Part shown: in pieces, positions 9,530-16,010 of the stretch
Numbering within the stretch: position 1 is the stretch's first letter
Layout: the number at the start of each line of letters is the position of its first letter
Assembly: GCA_019232985.1 (NCBI GenBank)
Contig: JAFAMW010000008.1
Span: 1-33,420, forward strand
Length of the DNA stretch: 33,420 bases
DNA from: Roseateles sp.
Lineage (GTDB): Bacteria > Pseudomonadota > Gammaproteobacteria > Burkholderiales > Burkholderiaceae
Reading direction: 5' to 3'
Notes under the pieces: generated by a model
Database searches by the model: none
The model's input: the letters and a program-made list of their open reading frames with translations, nothing else
What the model was told of the DNA's origin: nothing
Made by a program: the position numbers and the translations under genes

Positions 9530-11086
9530 ATGCGCCATTCCGACGACTCCCCCTCGTTCCGCCCGCGCCTGGTCCTGCTGGCCGCGCTGGTCCTCGGCGG
9601 CTGCGCCGCGCCGCCCGAGCCTGCGCCGCGCCCGGTCGCGGCGTCCACGCCCGCCCAGGACAGCGCCTGGCTCGACCGCCTGAGCTGGGGCGCGAGCTCG
9701 AGCGGGCTCGCCGAGCTGCAGCGCGAAGGCCGCTCGGCCTGGCTCGCCGAGCAGCTCGCGCCAAGCGGCGGCGCGCGCCTGCCGCAGGCGGCGAGCGACG
9801 AGATCCAGGCGCTGCAGATCAGCCAGACCGACCTGCCGACGCTCGTGCGCCAGCTCGAGGACCAGCGCAAGGCTGCCGACGCGCTGAGCGACGACGACGC
9901 GAAGAAGGCCGCCCAGCAGGCCTACCAGCAGGCGATGAACAAGGCCGCGCGCGAGGCCGCGACGCGCGAACTGCTGCTCGCGCTGTACTCGCAGCGCCAG
10001 CTCCAGGAGCAGCTGACCTGGTTCTGGTTCAACCATTTCAACGTCCACCAGTACAAGTCGAACATCCGCGTGCTCGTCGGCGACTACGAGCAGGGCCTGC
10101 GCGAGCACGCGCTCGGGCGTTTCCGCGACCTGCTCGGCTACACGGTCCACCACCCGGCGATGCTGCGCTACCTCGACAACGAGCAGAACGCGGCCGGCCA
10201 TATCAACGAGAACTACGCGCGCGAGCTGATGGAGCTGCACACGCTCGGCGTCGGCAGCGGCTATACGCAGCGCGACGTGCAGGAGCTCGCGCGCGTGCTC
10301 ACGGGCCTCGGCGTGCGCCTCGACGACGGACGGCCCAAGCTCAACCCGAAGCTCGATCCGCTGTACGTGCGCCACGGCCTGATGGAGTTCAACCCGGCGC
10401 GCCACGACTTCGGCGACAAGCAGGTGCTCGGCACGACGATCCGCGGCCGCGGCATCCTCGAGATCGACCAGGTGCTGGACCTGCTCGCGCGCCAGCCCGC
10501 GACTGCCCGCCATGTGTGCACCCAGCTGGCCCAGTACTTCGTCGCCGACCAGCCGCCGCAGCCGCTCGTCGACGCGATGGTCCAGCGCTGGCAGCAGACC
10601 GACGGCCAGATCGCCGCGGTGCTGCGCGCGATGGTCGAGTCGCCCGCGTTCGACGCGTCGCTGGGCCGCAAGTTCAAGGACCCGATGCACTACGTCGTCG
10701 CGAGCGTGCGCGAGGCCTACGACCAGCGCGTCGTGCTCAACACCGGCCCGATGCTCGGCTGGCTGAACCGCCTCGCCGAGGCGCCGTTCAACCGCCAGAC
10801 GCCCGACGGCTACCCGATGGACGAGGGCGCCTGGGCCGGCCCGGGCCAGCTGAACACGCGCTTCGAGATCGCGCGCTCGATCGGCAGCGGCAGCGCGGGC
10901 CTGTTCAAGCCCGACGGCCCGCAGGCCGTCGACCAGCCCGCGTTCCCGCAGCTCGCGACGCCGCTGTACTACACCGGCGTGGCGCCGCGCCTGTCGGTCG
11001 CGACGCGCCAGGCGCTCGACCAGGCGACCTCGCCGCAGGAGTGGAACGCGCTGCTGCTGTCGTCGCCCGAGCTCATGCACCGTTAA
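9530..11086 (+). CDS. DUF1800 family lipoprotein
   Basis: A 518-residue protein of the DUF1800 family, whose biochemical role is not established. The N-terminus is a lipoprotein signal: basic residues, a hydrophobic stretch (LVLLAALVLGG) and a lipobox ending at the Cys of LGGC, so the mature protein should be lipid-anchored in the envelope. Family hallmarks are LDRLSWGA near the start, WFWFNHFNV, HHPAMLRYLDN and the signature NENYARELMELHTLG around residues 226-240, followed by FNPARHDFGDK and the helical C-terminal half. It is followed after 36 bp by a DUF1501 gene. DUF1800 and DUF1501 genes are commonly paired, and the two products are thought to work together outside the cytoplasm. No clear ribosome site is seen before the ATG. 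Confidence 0.9.
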   Translation: MRHSDDSPSFRPRLVLLAALVLGGCAAPPEPAPRPVAASTPAQDSAWLDRLSWGASSSGLAELQREGRSAWLAEQLAPSGGARLPQAASDEIQALQISQTDLPTLVRQLEDQRKAADALSDDDAKKAAQQAYQQAMNKAAREAATRELLLALYSQRQLQEQLTWFWFNHFNVHQYKSNIRVLVGDYEQGLREHALGRFRDLLGYTVHHPAMLRYLDNEQNAAGHINENYARELMELHTLGVGSGYTQRDVQELARVLTGLGVRLDDGRPKLNPKLDPLYVRHGLMEFNPARHDFGDKQVLGTTIRGRGILEIDQVLDLLARQPATARHVCTQLAQYFVADQPPQPLVDAMVQRWQQTDGQIAAVLRAMVESPAFDASLGRKFKDPMHYVVASVREAYDQRVVLNTGPMLGWLNRLAEAPFNRQTPDGYPMDEGAWAGPGQLNTRFEIARSIGSGSAGLFKPDGPQAVDQPAFPQLATPLYYTGVAPRLSVATRQALDQATSPQEWNALLLSSPELMHR

Positions 11087-11122
11087 AGGCTTTACCGTCC
11101 CCAGGCAGTCAGGGAGATCGCC

Positions 11123-12406
11123 ATGTCCATCCGTCACGACCGTCGCCGCCTCGTCGGCGCCAGCATGCTGGGCCTCGCCGGCCTGTCGACCGCCCGTGCG
11201 TGGGCGCTGCCGGAAGCCCTCTCCGCCGCGTCCGGTGCGTCCGGTGCGGCGAGCGGCCCGGCCGGCGCGGGCACGCCGCGCTTCCTGCTCGTGTTCCTGC
11301 GCGGCGCCTACGACGCGAACAACCTGCTCGTGCCCTACGCGTCGCCGTTCTATTACGAGTCGCGGCCGAACATCGCGATCGCGGCGCCGGGCCGCGCGCC
11401 GGCCGGTCAGCAGGCCGCCGTCGCGCTCGACGCGCAATGGGGCCTCGCGCCGACCGCGGCCGACGCGATGCTGCCGCTGTTCCAGCGCGGCCAGCTCGCG
11501 TTCGTGCCGTTCGCGGGCTGCGGCGACCTGTCGCGCAGCCATTTCGAGACCCAGGACGCGATCGAGCTCGGCCAGGCCGACACGGCCCAGGCCGCGCACG
11601 ACTTCAACAGCGGCTTCCTGAACCGCCTCGCCGGCGTGATCGGCGCGCGCCCGGGCGCCGCGAGCGAAGCGATGGCCTTCACCGACCAGCTGCCGCTCGT
11701 GATGCGCGGCCACCTGTCGCTCGCGAACCAGTCGCTGCGCGACGTCGGCAAGCCCGGCGTGACGGACCGCCAGGCCAAGCTGATCAGCGGCATGTACGCG
11801 GGCACCGCCATGGGCCAGGCCGTCAGCTCGGGCTTCGAGACGCGCGGCGAGGTCAGCCGCGAGCTCGCCGACGAGATGCAGGCCGCGAGCCGCAACGCCG
11901 TCAGCGCGAAGGGCTTCGCGCTCGAGGCGCGCCGCATGGCGCGGCTGATGCGCGACCGCGTCGCGCTCGGCTTCATCGACGTCGGCGGCTGGGACACCCA
12001 TGTCGGGCAGGGCGGCGCGAGCGGCGCGCTCGCGGGCAAGCTCGGCGAGCTGAGCCAGGGCCTTGCGGGCTTCGCCGACGAGCTCGGGCCGCAGGCCTGG
12101 GCCAACACGACGGTCGTCGTACTGAGCGAGTTCGGCCGCACCTTCCGCGAGAACGGCAACCGCGGCACCGACCATGGCCACGGCAGCGTCTACTGGGTGC
12201 TCGGCGGGGGCGTGCGCGGCGGGCGCATCGTCGGCGAGCAGATCGAATTGCGCAAGGACACGCTGTTCCAGGGCCGCGACTGGCCGGTGCTGACCGACTA
12301 CCGCGCGATGCTCGGCGGCCTGCTCGGCCGGATGTACGGCCTCAACCCGAACCAGCTCGCCACCGTGTTCCCGGACGCGAAGCCGCGCGACCTCGGCCTG
12401 GCCTGA
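11123..12406 (+). CDS. DUF1501 family protein with Tat signal
   Basis: A 427-residue DUF1501 protein, partner of the preceding DUF1800 gene. The N-terminus has an Arg-rich twin-arginine type signal (HDRRRLVGASMLGLAGLSTARAWA), so the protein is probably exported folded. Recognisable elements are FLLVFLRGAYDANNLLVPYA at the start of the mature domain, SHFETQDAIELG, GGWDTH and, near residues 334-354, LSEFGRTFRENG followed by GTDHGHG. The last resembles the metal-binding segment of the alkaline-phosphatase-like fold to which DUF1501 is usually assigned. The substrate is unknown. It is preceded by an AGGGAG ribosome site and probably lies in one transcript with the DUF1800 gene. Confidence 0.9.
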   Translation: MSIRHDRRRLVGASMLGLAGLSTARAWALPEALSAASGASGAASGPAGAGTPRFLLVFLRGAYDANNLLVPYASPFYYESRPNIAIAAPGRAPAGQQAAVALDAQWGLAPTAADAMLPLFQRGQLAFVPFAGCGDLSRSHFETQDAIELGQADTAQAAHDFNSGFLNRLAGVIGARPGAASEAMAFTDQLPLVMRGHLSLANQSLRDVGKPGVTDRQAKLISGMYAGTAMGQAVSSGFETRGEVSRELADEMQAASRNAVSAKGFALEARRMARLMRDRVALGFIDVGGWDTHVGQGGASGALAGKLGELSQGLAGFADELGPQAWANTTVVVLSEFGRTFRENGNRGTDHGHGSVYWVLGGGVRGGRIVGEQIELRKDTLFQGRDWPVLTDYRAMLGGLLGRMYGLNPNQLATVFPDAKPRDLGLA

Positions 12407-12416
12407 ACCCGCCGCG

Positions 12417-12443
12417 GGAATAAAGCCGGCGCCAGGCCGGTAG
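12417..12443 (+). promoter_or_regulatory. Putative ECF sigma promoter before the cytochrome c gene
   Basis: GGAATAAA (12417-12424), a 13-nt spacer and CGGTAG (12438-12443) match the GGAA-type -35 and short -10 expected of an ECF promoter. The same two boxes with the same spacing recur at 12871-12897. The gene for an ECF sigma factor lies 1.7 kb downstream in the same cluster. The assignment to that sigma factor is an inference. Confidence 0.55.
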
Positions 12444-12472
12444 AGCGAGACAGGAAGACCCCAGGAGTCCGC

Positions 12473-12877
12473 ATGTCTCGATCCATTCCCGTCGCCTGCC
12501 TGCTGACCCTGCTGGTGGCGGCGCTGCTGCAACCGGCGGCGGCCGATCCCGCGACGCACGCCGGCGGCGACGCCGCGCGCGGCCAGGCGCTGTACCAGGC
12601 GCGTTGCACGGCCTGCCATTCGGTCGACTACCCGGGCGTCGGCCCCGCGCACCGCGGCGTGTTCGGCCGCCGGGCCGGCACGTCCAAGGGTTTCGACCGT
12701 TACTCGACGGCGTTGAAGGCCTCGGGCCTGGTCTGGACCGAGCTCAACCTCGACCGCTGGCTGACCGACCCCGAGAAGCTCGTGCCGGGCCAGGCCATGG
12801 GCATTTCGGTGCCCGACGCCGGCGAGCGCGCCGACCTGATCGCTTATTTGCGGACTTTGAAGGCGGTGAAGGAATAA
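12473..12877 (+). CDS. Periplasmic class I cytochrome c
   Basis: A 134-residue mono-heme cytochrome c. A Sec signal peptide (~1-24, ending PAAA) is followed by the heme site CTACH (Cys45, Cys48, His49). The axial Met is probably Met109 in PGQAMG. Sequence around GPAHRGVFGRRAGT, LDRWLTDPEKLVPG and DLIAYLRTLK is typical of the cytochrome c2-like class I fold. It should carry electrons in the periplasm. It has its own promoter-like sequence just upstream and an AGGAG ribosome site. The following gene has a matching promoter overlapping this gene's stop codon. Its position beside a CuA-type protein suggests electron exchange, but the donor and acceptor are not shown. Confidence 0.92.
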   Translation: MSRSIPVACLLTLLVAALLQPAAADPATHAGGDAARGQALYQARCTACHSVDYPGVGPAHRGVFGRRAGTSKGFDRYSTALKASGLVWTELNLDRWLTDPEKLVPGQAMGISVPDAGERADLIAYLRTLKAVKE

Positions 12878-12897
12878 ACCGGCGCGTCGGCCGGTAG
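12871..12897 (+). promoter_or_regulatory. Putative ECF sigma promoter before the phosphoesterase gene
   Basis: GGAATAAA (12871-12878), a 13-nt spacer and CGGTAG (12892-12897) repeat the arrangement seen at 12417-12443. The similarity extends into the spacer, which has CCGGCGC and GGC blocks in both copies. The -35 element overlaps the TAA stop of the cytochrome gene, so the following gene can be transcribed separately. Confidence 0.55.
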
Positions 12898-12937
12898 TGC
12901 AGGGGTCCCCCCAGTCTTTTTGACGACAGGAGCCCAC

Positions 12938-13825
12938 ATGCAACGACGCGATTTCCTCCAGCTTGCGGCCCTCGGCGGCGGCGCGGTCTCGGTGGCCGGC
13001 CTGGCCGGCTGCGCGAGCCTCGCGGGCAGCCGCGACGAGTTCTACTTCGTCCAGCTGTCCGACGCCCATTGGGGCTTCCAGGGCGCGCCCAACCCGGACG
13101 CGCGCGGCACCCTGCCCAAGGCGGTGGCGGCCGTGAACGGGCTCGCCGAGCCGCCCGACTTCATCGTCTTCACCGGCGACCTCACGCACACGACCGACGA
13201 CCCGGCCGAGCGGCGCCGCCGCATGACCGAGTTCAAGCAGGTGATCGCGCCGCTCGACGGCCGCAAGATCTACTTCATGCCCGGCGAGCACGACGCGGCG
13301 CTCGACGGCGGCGCGGCGTTCAAGGAGCTGTTCGGCCCGACCTACTACCGCTTCGACCACAAGGGCGTGCATTTCATGGCGCTCGACAACGTGTCGGACC
13401 GCGGCACCTCGCTCGGCGCGGCCCAGCTCGAGTGGATGAAGGCCGAGCTCGCGAAGCTCGACCCGCAGGCGCCGCTCGTCGTGTTCGCGCACCGGCCGCT
13501 GTTCCCGCTCGTGCCCAAGTGGGACTGGCATACGCGCGACGGCGCGCAGGCCATCGAGATGCTGTCGGCGCACGCCAACGTCACGGTGTTCTACGGCCAT
13601 ATCCACCAGGAGCACCACCAGATGACGGGCCAGATCGCCCATCACTCGGCGCGCTCGCTGATGTTCCCGCTGCCCGCGCCGGGCACGGCCGACAAGCCGC
13701 TGCCGGTGGCCTGGGATCCGGAGCGGCCGTACCGCGGCCTCGGCTGGCGCGGCGTCGAGGTCGAGAACGGCCACGAGACGATGAAGGAGCACCCGCTCAA
13801 CGCCGCGGCCGAGGCCCGGGCATGA
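12938..13825 (+). CDS. Calcineurin-like phosphoesterase, Tat-exported lipoprotein
   Basis: A 295-residue metallophosphoesterase. The ATG at 12938 is chosen over an upstream TTG (12920) because AGGAG sits 5 nt before it and the protein then starts MQRRDFLQLA, a twin-arginine signal. The signal ends in LAGC (Cys25), a lipobox, so a Tat-exported lipoprotein is likely. Metal-site motifs in order: SDAH (Asp42, His44), TGDLTH (Asp81, His84), GEHD (116-119), AHRP (His185) and GHIH (His221, His223). In most of the superfamily the third motif is GNH[D/E]; here Glu117 replaces the Asn. The substrate is unknown. It overlaps the next gene by 4 bp (ATGA), so the two are probably co-translated. Confidence 0.9.
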   Translation: MQRRDFLQLAALGGGAVSVAGLAGCASLAGSRDEFYFVQLSDAHWGFQGAPNPDARGTLPKAVAAVNGLAEPPDFIVFTGDLTHTTDDPAERRRRMTEFKQVIAPLDGRKIYFMPGEHDAALDGGAAFKELFGPTYYRFDHKGVHFMALDNVSDRGTSLGAAQLEWMKAELAKLDPQAPLVVFAHRPLFPLVPKWDWHTRDGAQAIEMLSAHANVTVFYGHIHQEHHQMTGQIAHHSARSLMFPLPAPGTADKPLPVAWDPERPYRGLGWRGVEVENGHETMKEHPLNAAAEARA

Positions 13826-14181
13826 GGCGGCGGCAGCTGATCGGGCTTGGCGCCGCGGCGGCGGCGCCCTTGCTGCTGCTCGGCCGCGGGCTCGCCCAGC
13901 CGGCGCCGCGCGAGATCGAGATCGCCGCGCAGCGCTTCCGCTTCACGCCCAACCGCATCCCGCTCAAGGCCGGCGAGGCGGTGCTGCTGAAGATCCGCGC
14001 GCTCGACTTCGCCCATGGCTTCTTCATTCCCGACCTCGACCGCCGCATGGACCTGATCCCGGGGCGCGTCGTCGAGTTCGGTTTCACGGCGCCGGGGCCC
14101 GGCACATTACATTTCCTGTGCGACAACTTCTGCGGGGACGGCCATGAGGGCATGGACGGCGCGTTCGAGATCACGGCTTGA
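13822..14181 (+). CDS. Stand-alone CuA-type cupredoxin protein with export signal
   Basis: A 119-residue protein that starts with an RRRQ twin-arginine-like signal and a hydrophobic core (~6-26). The mature part resembles the CuA domain of cytochrome c oxidase subunit II. His65 in DFAHGFFIPD is followed by C100-x3-C104-x3-H108-x2-M111 (CDNFCGDGHEGM), the full ligand spacing of a binuclear CuA centre. It has no membrane helices other than the signal and none of the rest of an oxidase. A periplasmic electron-transfer or copper-carrying role is inferred. Its start overlaps the phosphoesterase stop (ATGA), and an ECF sigma gene begins 10 bp after its end, so it belongs to this operon. Confidence 0.88.
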   Translation: MRRRQLIGLGAAAAAPLLLLGRGLAQPAPREIEIAAQRFRFTPNRIPLKAGEAVLLKIRALDFAHGFFIPDLDRRMDLIPGRVVEFGFTAPGPGTLHFLCDNFCGDGHEGMDGAFEITA

Positions 14182-14191
14182 CTGAGCATCC

Positions 14192-14749
14192 ATGAGCGAA
14201 GGCCAGCGCTTCGAAGCCCAGGTGTTGCCGCATCTCGACGCGGCGCACAACCTCGCGCGCTGGCTGCTGCGCGACGCGCGCGCGGCCGAGGACGCGACCC
14301 AGGAGGCCGCGCTGCGCGCGTTCCGCTATTTCGCGAGCCTGCGCGAGGGCGAGGACGCGAAGCCCTGGTTCCTCGGCATCGTGCGCAACTGCTGCTACAC
14401 GGCGCTCGCGCGCCAGCAGGGCCGGCTCGAGATCACGGGGCTCGACGACAGCGACTGGGACCACGCGACGCACGCCGCCGCGACACCCGAGCCGGGCCCC
14501 GCGCAGCGCCTCGCCGCGCAGCGCGAGCGCTCGGCCGTGGACGCCGCGCTGCGCGCGCTCGCGCCGGCGCTGCGCGAGGTCGTCGTGCTGCGCGAGTTCG
14601 AGGACCTCGACTACCGCGCGATCGCGCAGATCGCCGGTGTGCCGATCGGCACCGTGATGTCGCGCCTGTCGCGGGCGCGCACGCGCCTCAAGGAATTGCT
14701 GACCCTGGCCGGCTTCGGCCAGCCCGGCGCGACGGACCTCAAGCCATGA
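14192..14749 (+). CDS. ECF-type RNA polymerase sigma factor
   Basis: A 185-residue extracytoplasmic-function sigma factor. Region 2 lies at about residues 15-75 (AAEDATQEAALRAFRYF, then WFLGIVRNCCYTAL). Region 4 lies at about 125-175 (ALRALAPALREVVVLREFEDL, then a helix-turn-helix ending GTVMSRLSRARTRLKE). Region 3 is absent, as expected of this class. It directs RNA polymerase to a small regulon. Its stop overlaps the start of the next gene (ATGA), the usual sigma/anti-sigma arrangement. The duplicated GGAATAAA-N13-CGGTAG sequences upstream in the cluster are the obvious candidate targets. The inducing signal is not visible. Confidence 0.95.
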   Translation: MSEGQRFEAQVLPHLDAAHNLARWLLRDARAAEDATQEAALRAFRYFASLREGEDAKPWFLGIVRNCCYTALARQQGRLEITGLDDSDWDHATHAAATPEPGPAQRLAAQRERSAVDAALRALAPALREVVVLREFEDLDYRAIAQIAGVPIGTVMSRLSRARTRLKELLTLAGFGQPGATDLKP

Positions 14750-15504
14750 ACGACGACGACATCTCCCGCCTCGTGCGCGCGCACGCGAGCCGCTACCCGG
14801 CCGACGAGCGGCTGCGCGCGGCCGTGCGCACCCAGACCGCGCTGCAGAGCGCCGCGCGCAAGCCCGCCCGCACGCGCCCGAGCCTGGTCGCCTGGCTCGC
14901 CGGCCTCGGCGCGAGCCTGTCGCGCGTGCCGCGCCTGCAGCGCGTCAGCCCGGCCGGCCGGCTTGGCGGTTTGTTCGGCGGGGTCGCGGCCGGCCTCGTG
15001 CTCGGCGTCGCGCTGACGCTCGGCGTCCAGAGCTGGCGCGCAGGCCCCGCGACGCTCGGCGACGAACTCGTCGCCGGCCATGTGCGCGCGCTCCAGGTCG
15101 GCCCGCTGTTCGAGGTCGCGTCGAGCGACCATCACACTGTGCGGCCCTGGTTCCAGGGCCGCCTCGACTACGCGCCGCCGGTGTTCGACAAGCTGCCCGG
15201 CTACACGCTGCTCGGCGGCCGCGTCGAGTCGCTGCGCGGCACGCCGACGGCCGTGCTCGCCTACCAGGTGAAGCTGCACAAGATCGACGTCTACGTGTGG
15301 CCGGACGCGCGCGTCGCGGCACCTGAGCTGCTGCACCGGCGCGGCTTCAACATCGTCCACTGGAGCGACGGCGCGATGCAATGCTGGGCCGTGTCCGACG
15401 CCGAGGGCGGCGAGCTCGCGCGCCTCGCGGCCGCTTGGCAGGCCGCGCAAGCCTTGCAGAACGCGCCGCCGGTCGTCCCGGCCACGTCGATTCCGTCGAG
15501 CTGA
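14746..15504 (+). CDS. Membrane anti-sigma factor
   Basis: A 252-residue protein translationally coupled to the ECF sigma gene by a 4-bp overlap. A short cytoplasmic N-terminal part (~1-70, rich in Arg and Ala, with DISRLVRAHASRYPADERLR) leads to a single membrane helix (~74-95) and a periplasmic domain (~96-252). This is the layout of transmembrane anti-sigma factors, which hold the sigma factor until a signal arrives. It lacks the HxxxCxxC zinc motif found in many anti-sigma domains. The periplasmic part has the segment VYVWP and a single Cys (in QCWAVSDAEG). The family assignment rests on context and topology more than on a conserved motif. Confidence 0.82.
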   Translation: MNDDDISRLVRAHASRYPADERLRAAVRTQTALQSAARKPARTRPSLVAWLAGLGASLSRVPRLQRVSPAGRLGGLFGGVAAGLVLGVALTLGVQSWRAGPATLGDELVAGHVRALQVGPLFEVASSDHHTVRPWFQGRLDYAPPVFDKLPGYTLLGGRVESLRGTPTAVLAYQVKLHKIDVYVWPDARVAAPELLHRRGFNIVHWSDGAMQCWAVSDAEGGELARLAAAWQAAQALQNAPPVVPATSIPSS

Positions 15505-15516
15505 GACCCCAGCGCT

Positions 15517-15960
15517 TTATCGGGGGCGATCCGCCGCCGGGTCGTCGTGGTGGTCCTTCACGCAGCCGTCGTCGTGGGCATGGTCGTGGTCATGCGCGGG
15601 CGTGAACGCGGCCGTGACCTCGATCTCGACCTTGTAGGCCCCGTTGATCAGCTTCGCGGCGATCGTCGAGCGCGCCGGCGTCTTGCCCGGCACGACCCAG
15701 TCGTCCCAGACCGCGTTCATCTGCGCGTAGTCGCCCGCGGACGCGAGGTAGACGCGGGCCTGGACGATGTGCTCGCGGCGCGCGCCGATATGGGCGAGCA
15801 GGCGGTCGATGAAGCCGAGCACCTCGCGCGTCTGGCCGCCGACGTCGAGCGAGGTGTTCTCGGCGACCTGGCCGGAGATGTAGACGAGCCGGCTGTCGCC
15901 GATCGGGACGACCGTCATCTCGCTGAAGCGGGGGCCGATTTCGTGGCGCTCTATGTGCAT
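15517..15960 (-). CDS. RidA family protein with His/Asp-rich C-terminal tail
   Basis: A 147-residue protein whose first ~120 residues are a RidA/YjgF domain: ISGQVAENT, VGGQTREVL, a central VYLAS, and PARSTIA with Arg97, followed by KVEIEVTA. RidA enzymes deaminate reactive enamine/imine intermediates and need the Arg to bind the carboxylate. The unusual part is the tail, residues 121-147, which contains HDHDHAHDDGC (His 123, 125, 127, 129; Cys133) and DHHDD (His 137, 138), a likely metal-binding stretch. The gene is last in line behind the heavy-metal efflux operon, on the same strand, 49 bp after the outer-membrane factor. It is convergent with the anti-sigma gene, 12 bp away. A link to metal tolerance is an inference from tail and context. 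Confidence 0.88.
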   Translation of the reverse strand: MHIERHEIGPRFSEMTVVPIGDSRLVYISGQVAENTSLDVGGQTREVLGFIDRLLAHIGARREHIVQARVYLASAGDYAQMNAVWDDWVVPGKTPARSTIAAKLINGAYKVEIEVTAAFTPAHDHDHAHDDGCVKDHHDDPAADRPR

Positions 15961-15990
15961 GGCTTGGGGTCCTGGCGTTGCTTGATTGGG

Positions 15991-16010
15991 CGCGTGGCGT
16001 CGCGTGGCGT
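15991..16010. repeat. Tandem 10-bp repeat
   Basis: CGCGTGGCGT occurs twice in a row in the short gap between the outer-membrane factor and RidA genes. It probably reflects local slippage; no function is evident. Confidence 0.6.

Noticed and set aside
9410..13792. 1460-residue minus-strand frame opposite the DUF1800 to phosphoesterase cluster
   Set aside because: The plus-strand genes have family motifs, signals and ribosome sites; this frame is an Arg/Ala-rich antisense shadow.
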